64,000 nt of DNA from Epiperipatus broadwayi (GCA_028023455.1 JAQFVV010006238.1:2674572-2738571), one strand, 5' to 3'; positions 11,831 to 24,311 are shown, counted from the first letter of the stretch. Notes: generated by a model from the letters alone, not told the origin. Numbers and translations: made by a program.

Positions 11831-12544
11831 TTTTTTTCTGACCTAGTTATCTTTTTTATCACCCTCTTAATTATATATCTGTAATAATTTCTTTATACAT
11901 TTACCATGTTCCTCATTAAAATGTATAGAAATAAACTATAAATTAATTTTTTATATTGTAAAATCTTTTTTGACCTATATGTTCCCTTCTTGATGCAAAA
12001 TAGTGATCTCAAAACAAAAATTACCATAGTCTACTTGTGACCGAAAATATAGAAAAGTTTTTCAGTCATCAAATGAGATATACTTTTTAATTGGAAAATG
12101 TCTAAATCATTGTTTTTTAAAACCCAATTATTACTGTAAGTTTTGAAGTTCGTAGTTATCTGTTATCATTATTTTTAATTGTATGTGTATATATACACAT
12201 CATGATTGGACAAAATTAAAACGTGTAGGGTTTGATTCTAAAAAATGTTCTGGATACACTACAGAAATGTCTTAAAAGATTTTAATCATGCAGTATTTTA
12301 AGAAGTATAAATATATACTGCACATATATAAATATAGCATGATCCATTTTAATTCTCCTAGCTCATCTGTTGTAAAAATATTAACTATACAACTTTTCAG
12401 CAAAATAATATTTGATTTAAACTGGTTAAAGAGATTGTTCCATAATCATTGCAAGTATGAGTAAAAACGAAATAGTAATGTGTGTATATGTATAATATTC
12501 AAATATAAGTATATTGTCTGTACTAAATTTGATGTAATATAATG

Positions 12545-12755
12545 GACTTGTACTCAGACTTTCAAGCTCCCTACAGCCACTCACTCCTGCAACACATGGT
12601 CACATACATGTGAAAAAATAAATGATGTTCAATATATGTATTTCATGCTAAACCAGCACTCATCAGTTGGTCCAGATCACCATCTCCCATATACATATAC
12701 AATCAGTGTTCAGTTTATATTAAGATAGGATATCTTCAAACTTTAATAGACAAGC
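12545..12755 (-). repeat. SINE-4-like repeat, minus copy left of RTE-1
   Basis: Reverse-complemented, this matches 15930-16190 over most of its length. Shared blocks are TTGAAGCTTGTC, ATCTTAATATAAACTGA, GGTGATCTGGACCAA, CTGATGAGTGCTG and GTAGGGAGCTTGAAAGTCTG. A third copy lies at 18950-19195. Its tRNA-like parts suggest a SINE, but the family assignment is inferred. With the plus copy it brackets RTE-1 as an inverted pair. Confidence 0.65.
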
Positions 12756-12832
12756 TTCAATATTCTCCAACTCTTTAGCCATCCATATTTTTTACCTCTG
12801 AGTTTAAGAATTTTTTTCCAATATATACAATC

Positions 12833-13126
12833 ATGACAGACAAAAATAAATCATGGCCCTTATTCCCAGGAGGCTTTAAAGTCATCAACCAAGGCATTGG
12901 TTGGTGGCCGAAGGCGGAGGGTGCTAAGAATCACCTGATTGCGGACTCAGGCTGCCATTTGATGACGACTTTTTATTTAGGTACTTACAACTGCAGATCA
13001 CTTTCAAGTGAAGGAAGATTGCAAGAGTTAGAAGAAGAACTGTCTTATATTAAATGGGACATTATTGAAGTTAGAAGAAAAGATGAAGAAACAATTGATT
13101 TAAAGTGGACATATACTCTACTATAA
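12833..13126 (+). pseudogene. RTE-1 endonuclease, N-terminal part
   Basis: Encodes the beginning of the APE-type endonuclease. After about 48 residues of leader comes LGTYNCRSLSSEGRL, the first conserved strand with the metal-site asparagine, then ELEEELSYIKWDIIEVRR, where the expected 'xxE' motif is slightly garbled. In the living protein this domain nicks target DNA to prime reverse transcription. The frame runs out at 13126. Coding similarity resumes in another frame (KGTNIG...SGVGFIINKKW) at 13130-13330, so an indel splits the domain. The start ATG at 12833 is shared with RTE-2 and is probably the native start. Confidence 0.7.
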
Positions 13127-13375
13127 AGGCACAAATATTGGAAATACAAGTGGAGTAGGATTCATTATAAATAAAAAATGGAAGAATAACATTGTGGAGA
13201 TTGATGGTGTATCAGACAGAGTGGCAAGATTAGTTTTACAACTTAATAGCAGATACCAAATGCAGATAATTCAGGTTTATGCCCCAACAAGTTCTCATAG
13301 TGATGAAGTTATAGAAGATTTTTATATGGATGTATAAAAGGCTTTTGATCAGAGTAAACAACATTTAAAATTGTT

Positions 13376-15106
13376 ATGGGAGACTTTAATGCTAGAATTG
13401 GTAAACAAATGAAAGATGAAAATGCTGTAGGTAGTTTTGGTTATGGTAATAGAAATGAGAGAGGACATAGACTTGTGGAGTTTGCAGCAAAAGAAAAACT
13501 TTATATTATGAATTCTTTTTTTGAGAAAAATGTTAAAAGGAAATGGACATGGAAGCATCCAAATGAAGGTACAGCAGAATTGGATTATATTTTGACTAAC
13601 CGAAAATACATATTTCAAGATTGTAATGTTCTTAATAAATTTAACACAGGGAGTGATCACCGATTAGTAAGATGTAAGATACATGTTAATGCAAAACTAG
13701 AGAGTCAAAAGTTATTAAAAAAAACAATATTTACAGTTGATATTCCTAATCCTCAGAAACATTCTAATGAATTTAAATTAGAACTTAGAAATCGGTTTCA
13801 AGTATTAGTAGATTTTGAACATGATTCAGATTTGAATGACATTAATAGGAAAATAAGTGATACACTTTTAAAAACGGCAACAAAGATAGCTGGTAGAAAA
13901 AAGCAGCTATTGACCAGTAAAATTTCTACTGAGACTAGAGAATTTATGAAGAAAAGAAGGAATATGAGGATATACAACAATGATGCATTAAAAAAGATTG
14001 AATATCTCGAATTTTGTAAAATGGTGCGGAAAAGAGTTGAAAATGATATAAGAAAGTATAATTGTGAACTAGCAAGGAAAGCTGTAGAAGAGAATAAAAG
14101 TCTAAAGAGTGTAAAACAACATTTTGGTATTGGTAGGAAATTTATATCTGCAATAAGAAAAAAAGATGGCATTATTACTAAAAAGAGAGATGACATCATA
14201 AAATGTGTAGAAGACTTCTATCAAGAATTATATAGTAATAAAGAACAAGTGCCTCCTATACATATTATATCTTTTGAATTGCCCAGAATTTTGAATGAGG
14301 AAGTGAGACATGCAATTAAATTTATGAAGAAAGGGAAGGCTCCAGGTAATGATGGAATTGTAATTGATATATTAAAAGAAGCAGGTGAAGAAATAGAAAT
14401 AATTTTAGCAAAGTTATATACCAAATGTTTAAATGATAAAGATGTACCAAATGATTGGAAGAATGCAGTATTAATATTTAAAAAAGGTGATAAAGAAGAT
14501 ATTAGAAATTACAGACCTATCAGTCTTTTATCAGTTTTATACAAAATTTTTACTAAGATAATTACAACTCGTCTACAGAAAACACTGGATTTCCACCAAC
14601 CAAGAGAACAAGCTGGATTTAAAAGTGGTTTTAGTACAGTAGATCATATCCAGGTATTGAGAGAAATTATAGAAAGGACAAATGAAAATGAGTTGCCATT
14701 ATGCTTAGGATTTGTAGACTATGAAAAGGCATTTGATTCTATAAACATTTCTTCAGTGATTAAAACATTGGATCATCAAGGTGTAGATCCAGGATATTGT
14801 CATATTTTGAAGAATATTTATAAAAATGCAACAGCAACAATTAGATTACATAATGATAGTAGGAAAATCAACATTGAAAAGGGTGTAAGACAGGGTGACT
14901 CCATATCTCCAAAACTTTTTACAGCAGTGCTGCAAGAAGTATTTTGTGGATTAAAATGGGAAGCTAAAGGAGTGAAAGTAAATGGAGATTATTTAAGTCA
15001 TTTAGATTTTGCAGATGATGTAGTTGTTTTTGCAAATAATGCTTTAGAGCTACAGGAAATGTTGCAGGAGTTATCAGATGAAAGTAGGACTAAAGATAAA
15101 TGTTAA
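13376..15106 (+). pseudogene. RTE-1 endonuclease C-terminus plus reverse transcriptase
   Basis: A 576-codon open stretch. It opens with MGDFNARIG (the catalytic GDFN motif of APE endonucleases), and GSDHRLV (the SDH catalytic motif) follows at about residues 92-98. After a basic linker comes the reverse transcriptase: [15 protein letters not shown] near residue 377, [12 protein letters not shown] (catalytic aspartate) near 446, [16 protein letters not shown] near 503 and [12 protein letters not shown] (catalytic FADD) near 545. All listed catalytic residues are present. The ATG is an internal codon made visible by an upstream frameshift. The frame is lost after SDESR, where RTE-2 has eight more bases. 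RTE enzymes copy RNA by target-primed reverse transcription in the nucleus. Confidence 0.85.
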
Positions 15107-15741
15107 AAAGACTAAAGTAATGTTTAATAGATTTTCTCAAAATATAAAAATAAAGATTGATTATGATGAGTTAGAAGAAGTTAACAGTTACAAATACCTT
15201 GGTCAGATTATTAATACAGATGGAAATATAATGGATGAAATTAATCATAGAATTAAACTTGGTTGGAGTGCTTTTGGTAGAAATAACTTGATACTAAAAG
15301 GAAATATGCCTATGTGTTTGAAAAGGAAGGTTTTTAATAAATGTGTTTTGCCAGTTCTTACTTATGGATCTGAGACTTGGACACTTAATAGAAGAGCAAT
15401 ACAGAGACTTCAGACCACTCAAAGAAGTATGGAGAGATGCATGTTGGGAGTAACAAGAAGGGATCAAAAACGCAATGTATGGGTAAGAGAACAAACAGGT
15501 GTTACTGACCTCATTGAAAAAATTAAAAGACTGAAGTGGAGTTGGGCTGGGCATATTGTTAGAAGAGATGATAACAGATGGACAATTGAATTGTAAAAGA
15601 CCCAGAAAGAGACCACATGTGAGATGGATGGATGAAATAAGAAAGTGTGCAGGGATGATGTGGAGAAGAGAAGCTAAAGATAGGAAAAGATGGATTGAAC
15701 TTGGAGAGACCTTCATCCTGCAGTGGATTGATAATGGTTGA
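15078..15741 (+). pseudogene. RTE-1 C-terminal domain (thumb and tail)
   Basis: Continues the RTE-1 protein in a different frame: [28 protein letters not shown], then LPVLTYGSETWTLNRRAIQRL, RRDQKRNVWVREQTGVTDL and WSWAGHIVRRDDNRWT. A further frameshift near 15590 is followed by KRPRKRPHVRWMDEI and DRKRWIELGE, the conserved RTE C-terminus ending in a tryptophan-rich helix. The order and content match animal RTE/BovB-type elements. The stop is followed at once by the (TGA)n tail. Confidence 0.8.
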
Positions 15742-15879
15742 TGATGATGATGATGACTTATATTTGAATATTATATATTCAGCATGTATTCTGCCCATCC
15801 CTAATCTATTTAAATAAATGAACATCTTGAGGTCCTATATGAGAGATAAGAGTGATTTAAAATCATCATGGATATGACA

Positions 15880-16195
15880 ATAATATTGGCATCTATAAGG
15901 GCTTTTAATGTTCCATCATCAGATTTTCAATGGTTGGAGAAGATTGAAGCTTGTCCATTAAAATCTAAAGATTTGCTATCTTAATATAAACTGAGCACTG
16001 ATTGTATATATGTGTGAGAAATGGTGATCTGGACCAATTGATGAACGCTGATTCTGCATGAAATATGTATATTGGAGATCATATATCTTTTTCACATATA
16101 TGGGGCCATGTGTATCAATTTGTATAAGATGAAGTGCGTAGCTGTAGGGAGCTTGAAAGTCTGAGTTCAAGTCTCTTATATGTATTAGATACACT
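15880..16195 (+). repeat. SINE-4-like repeat, plus copy right of RTE-1
   Basis: Matches the reverse complement of 12545-12755. It ends in GAGTTCAAGTCTC, which is B-box-like. It begins about 120 bp after the RTE-1 tail. Confidence 0.65.
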
Positions 16196-16199
16196 TAAA

Positions 16200-17429
16200 T
16201 TTTCATCTCGATGCACTCTTAAAATATTTGAGGGATAAAAGTCTGGGCCAATTAATAATGATTAGTTCAACCAGCAATGCATTATGAGATTTTAATCCAC
16301 ATGTTTTAAGAATATGTGGTGATCGAAAGTTTTATATTATATATAAAATGTCATGCATTAATAATTGATATATTAATCTTTTATTAATCAAAGTTTACAC
16401 CTGGGCTAAAAATTGATATCATCTAGCTTTAAAAATGATTAGTAATAACTCTTAATGTATTAATCTTTAGTCGTTAGTGTCAAATCGATGCTTTAAAGAA
16501 ATTTTCCATTTGTAAATCGAATTATTAGTAATATATATAATCTTTAGTATTCACTTAGGTTTAGCAATTCTCATTTATAATGCTTTCTAATATGTCTTTA
16601 TTTTAATTTTATATATATTCACTTTTTCTCAACAAAGTGCAATTTCTTACTATCCTTTGAATTATTTGCATATATATAACTACGTTATATAATCTTTAAG
16701 TGCTAGATGGAATGAAATACTTTCACTAGGTGTAATTTAAATGTTTCACAGCGCTTATTAAGATATAATTGATTAGTAAGTGGTTCTATATCTTTTTTTT
16801 TTATTTTCATTTCTCAGTAGCTTTCTGGATAAGGTTTTAGAAAATTATTAAATTAACTGCAGTAAAAGTGCCTTATTTTATCTTTGGTGATTAAAGGGTT
16901 ATGTGGCAGTATCATTACAAGCAGAACACTTGCAATAGAAGAGGTTTTAAAAGGGTTTAGATGTAATTATCAGAGTGAGGATTGATAATCCATTTTATTT
17001 CCAATAACTTTAGGTCACTTTTTTTTTAATAACTGTAAATAAATGAGAATAAACTGTAATGATTTTGAGGTAATTTATAAAACTGAAGCCATTAGAGAAT
17101 TTAATAAATTTTGAAGTAATCAAGATGAGGGGGGGGGAATAAAAAAGAATGAGAGATTAATCAAAAGTTAATCGATTGAATGAAGGTTGATAAGTTTGAA
17201 GTAGTGTGACCATTTTCCCTTGACATCTTTTTCATAGTTCTAACTCTGAGATTTTAGGATTTTACTAGATTAAAATATAGACTTGAAGAACTCTTTTTTT
17301 TTTACTTTTTCTGTTATGGGTTTAATGTGGTGCAAGCGCTATTGAATACATTATATATATATATAACCTTTGCAAATAACTTTATTGTTAGAAAATGATT
17401 TTAAGTTGCTAGAAATGCCAAAATGACTG
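16200..17429. other. AT-rich non-coding
   Basis: No gene was recognised. It holds a 9-base G run at 17129-17137 and a short ATATAT array near 17350. Confidence 0.5.
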
Positions 17430-17600
17430 TTAGAAAGTATTCATTGATAGAGTGGAGGACTCTTAAGTTTATAGAACGTGACTCAACTTCAGATACAGTA
17501 CTCAAACTAGTCAACATTTTTTTATAAATAAATAATCAATCTTTAATCCAGGAATCTTTAGCTTATTAGTCCATTACTCTACCATTGCAGTAAACATTAC
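17430..17600. repeat. Two partial SINE-1 copies facing each other
   Basis: A plus copy (head TTGATAGAGTGGAGGACTC, to about 17530) meets a minus copy whose reverse complement reads GCAATGGTAGAGTAATGGAC and AAAGATTCCTGGATTAAAG. Both are truncated. Confidence 0.5.
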
Positions 17601-17659
17601 AAGATTAAATAATCAAATGATGAGTTCTATATACGTTGGTTAACTTTTCTTATACAATT

Positions 17660-17792
17660 GTAATTGATATAAGCCCTAGGAATGCTGAGTAAGAAAACCT
17701 TAAAATAAAAGTTTTATTATGCTATGCTGAGCAGCTAAAATTTTTATTTTAATCTTTTATCACTAAGCATTCATAATGCTTATATCAATTAC
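17660..17792. mobile_element. Small foldback/MITE-like element
   Basis: The arms can pair over about 50 bp. The left arm has GTAATTGATATAAGC then GGAATGCTGAGTAAG. The reverse complement of the right arm has GTAATTGATATAAGC then TGAATGCTTAGTGAT, followed by TTAAAATAAAA in both. The loop is about 30 bp. RNA from either strand would form a long imperfect hairpin. No clear target duplication was found. Confidence 0.6.
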
Positions 17793-17799
17793 ACATGAT

Positions 17800-18949
17800 T
17801 AGTTACTTGGGAAGTCATGTGTCATTTGAACACCAAAAAAAAAATTAAATTTCAACCTACAGCTTTAAACCATCAAGGCATTTGATGAAAACAAAATCTA
17901 TAATTATAATCCTTATTTGATTTTTCAGAGTTTGTAGGTTTTCAAGATTATGGCTTTAATTAGGAATCTTCATAGGAGTTTAAGTTGTAATGTATAGACT
18001 GCTAATAATGTGTATACTGATCGTATAACATTTCTTTCGAGACATAAAACTTGAAACCATCCAAAATGTCAAAATAATCATGTAGTAGATATGTAGCACG
18101 CTAAATAAGAACTTGAAAAGTCAAAGATACATTAGAAAATTAAATATTTATTTTCAGATATTTAGAAAGCAGCTGCAAATTAAAAATTGTTATATGGTTA
18201 TATTTTTCAAATGAATTTTTTTTTCAGGACTGCAAATGAAATGTTCTTTTTTTAATGTTGCAATAAATAAATAAATGAAATATTTGTGCTATTAACCTTG
18301 CAACTTTTTTTAAACAATTCCAATTTTCCACAGTTTTAATTGATTTCACTATCTGTATGCTTTCAATGCTAATTTTAATATTAAACCATTATTATTTATC
18401 AGAATATAATAAATTTTTCTTCATTTGATAGATATTTTTGTTAAGAAAATTTTAAAGACAGATCACATTTAACTTTTGAAAATATTAAAAAAAATTATAT
18501 TCTAATAAAACAATAAACATTTTTTACCATTTACTATCAGGAGGAGCAGTTTTACTTCAGAAAACAAACAAAATCTTTATTATTTGACATTTGTATTTAA
18601 AATCTGAATGAATAAATATCTGATAAATCTATCAAATTATGCTTTACAAACAGACAGATGATCAGTGATGATGTTTAACAAATAGTTTGTAATCTCCAGT
18701 CTCATAATTTTTATTGTTAATGTTATGCAAAAAAATATAATTCTTTTATTTTTTAAATCAGAACATTTTCCTACAAAATGAATATTTAATATTTGATTTT
18801 TAATAATTATTACACGATTATTGTACTGTCTTAGAATTACATTATATTTTTAGTATAAGTTCAGTACATCCCTCTACTATTAATATATATGGACAAATAA
18901 TGGTCTGATAATATGAGGGGTTAGATTGACATAATGTCTACATGAGTAT
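17800..18949. other. AT-rich non-coding
   Basis: No coding or RNA feature recognised. Confidence 0.5.
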
Positions 18950-19195
18950 GACTTCAATATTAAATCCAATAAGGGTTTTGAGCATCCTATCATTGGTTTT
19001 TCAATAAAATGGATGGTTGGATAGTTTGAAAGGTGAGAAGATCTTACCCATTAAAGTTTGAGAAATTTCTGTCTTAATATAAACAAGCATTGATTGTATA
19101 TATATGGTAGACTGGCCCAACTGATGAGTGCTGATTCTGCATGAAATACAATCCTGAGTTCAAATACTCATCACATATATAGAAGATATTCAATG
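18950..19195 (+). repeat. SINE-4-like repeat, third copy
   Basis: Shares AGGGTTTTGAGCATCCTATC-type 5' sequence, TCTTAATATAAAC, ACTGATGAGTGCTGATTCTG and a B-box-like TGAGTTCAAATACTC with the copies around RTE-1. The A-box-like GACTGGCCCAACTGATGAG supports a tRNA-derived head. Here there is no adjacent RTE. Confidence 0.6.
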
Positions 19196-19861
19196 TGAAA
19201 AAAATTACATACTGTTTTAGAATTAAATTATTGTATAAAAATAATCATGAATGTTAATAAATTTCACAAAAAAAATAAGTTTTTACATGTTTGAAATATT
19301 TTTTCAAAGTAATACTATAAAATCGAAAACTGCCATTGATGAATAGAAGGTCATCAAGGTGGGGTTTCAAAGTCTTTTAAGTTGCCATTGCTGCATCTTC
19401 AGTTATCCTGATATCTATAGAATTTTTTGGAATTAAAGTAGCTAAATTAGTGATATTTTTTTAAAAAAAGTGTGATTTCTCTCAGTTGATGGCAAATTGA
19501 ATTTTGTATGAAGTACCTCACATAAAAGATGAAAAAGACTAAAAATAATTGGCCTGTATGTTATTATGTTTATTGCATTGTGCTGCAAGGAAAGGCAGAT
19601 TTTCTTTAGAAAGCCAAACATTGAAAGAATCCAAATACAAGAAATTAAATATTATGTTTAATTGTGAAATAATAAATAAATGAATTATGTTAAAAGCAAT
19701 AGAATATTACCTGGTAAAGAAAAATATGAATAAAAGAAATTACCTAAAATATGTAAGAGCTACTATAGAACAATTACATTAAATACATATTGCTACTTAT
19801 TTTTTATTTTTTAGCTCTTTTTTAAAATTATTCATTATGTTTTCTAGATAATTTTTAAAAT

Positions 19862-19990
19862 GCAATGGTGGATTGGCAGACCCTGCTGCTTATGAACAAA
19901 GATCACACCTCAGCTTTGTCACTTCCAGTGCTCAAATTTCTTACAAAATCATGAGCAATAAGGCATTCAATTATCATCATTCATTTATTA
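19862..19990 (+). repeat. SINE-1 copy
   Basis: Head GCAATGGTGGATTGGCAGAC, tail CTCAAATTTCTTACAAAATC then GAGCAATAAGGCATTCAATT. This is the clear SINE-1 layout at about 125 bp. An overlapping 68-codon frame is a by-product. Confidence 0.65.
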
Positions 19991-20959
19991 AAAAACATTT
20001 TCTTTTGAAGGGTGATATCCATCATTATCAAAAATTCATATTTAATATTTCCCATAGTATTTGTTTTTTTAGAAATTAAATAAATAAATAGATTTTAAAA
20101 AAAAGTAATTTGAAGGTAATAATTTATATTGCACAAAGTTAATACATTATGTTGACTTGTGCATCACTTAGCAAATATTCATATTGTGTAGGTGAAGAAT
20201 TTTTACAACCAAACATCACTTGGATATATTAAATACCAAACAAAGCTACACATGACCTTCTGTTTCACAAGCATTCAATAGATAACTCAGCAGTCAAATG
20301 AAACGAATTGTGCTTTTTATGCCTATGAATGTATAGTATGAATACTATTGCAGTTATAAAAAGGGTCTTAACTCAGATTAGTATATAAAAACAATTTGTT
20401 TCAAAGCTTTTTAACAGTTGTTAACCTAAACAATAACAAAAATTAAAGCCATGTTGTGCACAATTAAGTAATATCTATCTATATATATAAAATTTGTGCA
20501 TTCACTATTTATTTTATTTAAAGGTTATAAAGAAATTAATAAAAATTAATAAAATGGTTTTGTTATATTGCACAATCTAAAGGTTATAAGTTCCGTTGAT
20601 ATAGGACTTTGTTAACCAATTCTTATGAGTTGGGGGGGGGAGGGGGGAAAGAGATTATATAATTCAAGATCAAATTTAGATGTATCTCAAGTCAGAGATA
20701 AAAAAACGAATCAAAGACCAAGTAAGATATATTTAAAGCCTAATTTGTAAATTTTTTTTAATATGCAATTTATTTTGATTGCTATAAAATAAAGCAATAA
20801 AAATTTATTAGTACTTTGATGACATAACATATGCTAATATTATTGGCAATAGATTTAGAATTATTGCTTTTTAATAGTAATATTACAATGATGATAAGTC
20901 AAACAACTATGAAAATTGACAGATTAAGGAGGAGAGTCAGCCAGTAATGTAAATTTTAT
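19991..20959. other. AT-rich non-coding
   Basis: No gene recognised. A G-rich tract lies at 20632-20647 (nine G, A, six G). Confidence 0.5.
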
Positions 20960-23900
20960 TTACCTTAAATGTTTTGTGGTTTTATGGCAAGATAAGATTG
21001 CAGAAAGGAGTTTGCTGTTAACTGAAAGAAACCCTTTGATTCCTCTTGGCAGCTTTAAATGAATCGACCAGGGCAAATTCCTAATGTCCACTCCATACAT
21101 TTTTGTCATTGCAACTGTTATTACTATGTGATTATTCATATAGTATATGAACATTGATAGGCTGCTCACCAACACACATTAGCCAGCCTTTTTTACCTCT
21201 GAATTTAAGGTCAAGAAACACCATGGTCTTTTTTCTCAGTTGCCTGATAAGGCAGAATGAATGTGTGCATGAATGAAAAAATTGACTAATAGATATATAC
21301 AATCATGACAGACAAAAATAAATCATGGCCTTGTTCCCAAGAGGCTGTAAAATTACCAGCCAAGGCAGCAGTTGGTGGCCAAAGATGGTGGGTGCTAAGA
21401 ATCCCCCAATTGTGGACCCAGGCTGCATTTGATAATGGCTATTTATTTAGGTATTTGCAACTGCAGATCACTTTCAAGTGAAGGAAGATTGCAAAAATTG
21501 GAAAAATAACTGGTTCATATTAAATGTGAGATTATTGGATTAGAAGAAAAGGTAAAGAGACTATTGAGTTAAAATTGGACATGTACTCTACTGCAAAGGC
21601 ACAAATATTGGTACAAGTGGAGTAGGATTTATTATAAATAAAAAGTGGAAGAACAATATTGTGGAGATTGATTGGTGTATTGGATGGGGTGGCAAGATTC
21701 ATAATTCAACTTAATAGCAGATAACAAATGCAGATAATTCAGGTTTATGCCCAAATTCACATAGTGATGAATTAGTAGAATATTTTTATATGGATGTACA
21801 AAAGGCTTTTGATCAGACTAAACAACATTTTTAAATTGTTATCAGAGTCTTTAATGCTAGAATTGGTAAACAAATGAAAGTGCTGTAGGTAAATTTGGTC
21901 ATAATAATAGAAATGAGAAAGGATATAGACATGTGGAGTTTTCAGAAAAACTTTATATTATGAATTTTTTTTTTGAGAAAAATGTTAAAAGAAAATGGAC
22001 ATGGAAGCATCCAAATGAATATATAGCAGAATTAGATTATATTTTGAGGTAAAGAAAGTATATATTTCAAGATTGTAATGTCCTTAATAAATTCAACACA
22101 GGAAGTGATCATCAATTAGTAAGATATTAGATATGTGTTAAAGCAAAACTAGAGAGACAAAAATTAAGAAAAAAAAAAGTATTTACAGTTGGTATTCCTA
22201 ATTTTCAGAAACATTCTAATGAATTTAAATTAAAACTTGCAAATTGTTTTTAAGTATTAGTAGATTTTGAATATGATTCAGATGTGAATGAAATTAATAG
22301 GAAATATACATTTTTAAAAACTGCAAGAAAAAAGCAGCCATTGATCAATAAATTTCTACTGTGACTAAGAGAATTTATGAAGAAAAGAAGGAATTTGAAG
22401 ATATATAAAAATATTGTATTAAGAAGGATTGAATATCTCGAATTTTGTAAAATAATGTTAAAAAGACTTGATAATGATATAAGAAAGTATAATTATGAAC
22501 TAGCAAAGAAAGCTGTAGAAGAGAATAAAAGTCTCAAGAGTGTAAAATAACATTTTGGTATTGGTAGGAAACATATCTGCAATAAGGAAAAAAAATGGAA
22601 CTATTAATCAAAAGAGAAATGACATCAGCAGTAAGAAAAGATGGAACTATTACTAAAAAGAGTTATGACATCATGAAATGTTTAGAAGAGTTCTATCAAG
22701 AATTATATAATAATAAAGAACAAGTATCTTCTACATTTATTATATCTTCTGAATTGCCCAGGATTTTAAATAACGAAGTGAGTTATGCAATTAAATTTAT
22801 GAAGAAAGGAAAAGCTCCGGGTAATGATGAAATTATAATTCGTATATTAAAAGAAGCAGGTGAAGAAATAGAAAATATTTTGGCAAAATTATAAACCAAA
22901 TGTCTAAATGATAAAGATGTACCAGATGATTGGAAGAATTCAGTATTAATATTAATTAAAATATTTTTAAAAAAAATTACAGACCTATCAATCTTTTATC
23001 AGTTTTATACAAAAATTTTATCAAGATAATTACAACTCATCTACAGAGAACATTGGATTTCAACCAACCAAAAGAACAAGTTGGATTTAAAAGTGATTTT
23101 AGTACAATAGGTCATATCCAAATATTGAGAGAAGTTCTAGAATGGATCAATGCCATTATACTTTGGGATTTGTAGATTATGAAAAGCCTTTCTTCAGTGA
23201 TTAAAGCATTGGGTCATCAAGATGTAGACCCAGGATATTGTCATATTCTGAAGAATATGTATAAAAATGCAACAGCAACAATTAGATTACATAATAATAG
23301 TAGGAAGATTAACATTGAGAAGGGTGTAAAACATGGTGACTCATATCTCCAAAACTTTTTACAGCAGTGCTGCAAGAAGTATTTTGTGGATTAAAATGGG
23401 AAGCTAAAGTAGTGAAAGTAAATGGAGATTATTTATGCCATTTAGATTTTGCAGATGTAGTTTTTATAAATAATGGTTCAGAACATTGGGAAATGTTGCA
23501 AGAGTTGTCAAATGAAAGCAAGAAAATAGGACTAAAGACAAATTCTAAAAAGTCTAATCTAATTTTTAATGGATTTTCTCAGAAAAAGAAAATGAAGAAT
23601 GGTCATGAATTAGAAATTAATAACTAATCATATTATCAAAACATATGAGAGCATAGTAGATTTGAAGTGTTTTTGGTATAAATAATTTAATATTAAAAGG
23701 AAATATATTTATGCATCTGAAAAGCAAGGTTTTAGTAGATGTCTTTTAGCAGTTCTTACTTATTGATATGAGATTTGGACATAATGGAAAAAGTATGGAA
23801 AGATGTATGTTTGGAGTAACAGGAAGTGATCAAAAATGAAATACTTGAATGAGAGAAAAAACAGATTATCAGTGGTATTATACAAAGAATTAAGAAATTG

Positions 23901-24120
23901 AAGTGGAACTGGGCTGGTCATGTTACTAGAAATGATGATAATAGATGGACAGATAAAGACTTAAAATTGATCTTAAGAGATAGTATAAGACCTTAGAAAA
24001 AACCCACATATGAAATATGGATAAAATAAGGAAAATTGTTGGTGGAAAGAAAAGTGGCCAAGATCAGAGAAACTTGATTAAACTTGGGTGGACCTTCATG
24101 AAAATAATAAAATAATGAAG
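20960..24120 (+). mobile_element. RTE-2: older, heavily broken copy of the RTE-1 family
   Basis: Collinear with RTE-1 from the 5' leader (from about 21180, possibly including 20960-21180 as further 5' untranslated sequence) through endonuclease, reverse transcriptase and C-terminus to about 24120. Recognisable pieces include MTDKNKSWP at 21306, the second-strand endonuclease region, [17 protein letters not shown] near 22000, [13 protein letters not shown] near 22800 and [18 protein letters not shown] near 23240. Many indels and in-frame stops are present. The FADD motif is reduced to 'HLDFADVVFI' by a deletion, so the catalytic site is lost. It serves as a useful outgroup for reading the lesions in RTE-1. 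Confidence 0.8.
22595..23627 (+). pseudogene. RTE-2 reverse transcriptase fragments
   Basis: Three successive broken open stretches (22595-22894, 23179-23394, 23367-23627) cover the fingers, palm and thumb. The catalytic motif A region around 23165-23190 has lost the 'AFDSIN' segment by deletion, motif B reads VKHGDSYLQNF (frameshifted from [11 protein letters not shown]), and FADD is shortened to FAD. No functional product is possible. Confidence 0.75.
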
Positions 24121-24311
24121 AAGATGACAATATATACTCATTATGCAATATACTTGTACACTGTATTTAAAAATCCTAATACAAATTGGAAAGTATCTCA
24201 AGAACTTTCTTATCAACATAATGTTTACTTAATCTTGGTACTTCTTGCCACCTACTGTTAAAATATTCTATTCTTCCTTTCACATTATATTCTTCTACAT
24301 GTATTAATAAA

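Larger units (their letters stand above)
12775..15757 (+). mobile_element. RTE-1: nearly full-length RTE-type non-LTR retrotransposon
   Basis: One element about 3 kb long with an apurinic-like endonuclease followed by reverse transcriptase, the order of the RTE clade. It ends in a (TGA)n tail at about 15736-15757, and short microsatellite tails are typical of RTE. The 5' non-coding start (TTTTTTACCTCTGA, then TACAATCATGACAGAC) recurs at 21190-21320 in RTE-2, confirming the family. Comparison with RTE-2 shows lesions: frameshifts near 13115-13130 and 13340-13375, a CAA-to-TAA stop at 13335-13337, and an 8-bp loss near 15090. It therefore cannot make an intact polyprotein. Confidence 0.85.

Noticed and set aside
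13349-15825. Minus-strand open frames of 67-140 codons inside RTE-1.
   Set aside because: They are antisense shadows of the RTE-1 coding frames.
19110-19160. CTGATGAG...GCATGAAATAC in SINE-4 copies (also near 12635 and 16040) looks like a hammerhead core, and GTGC/GCAT can form stem II.
   Set aside because: There is no stem III with a UH cleavage triplet after GAAA and no second stem I strand nearby. The segment is better read as a tRNA-like SINE head.
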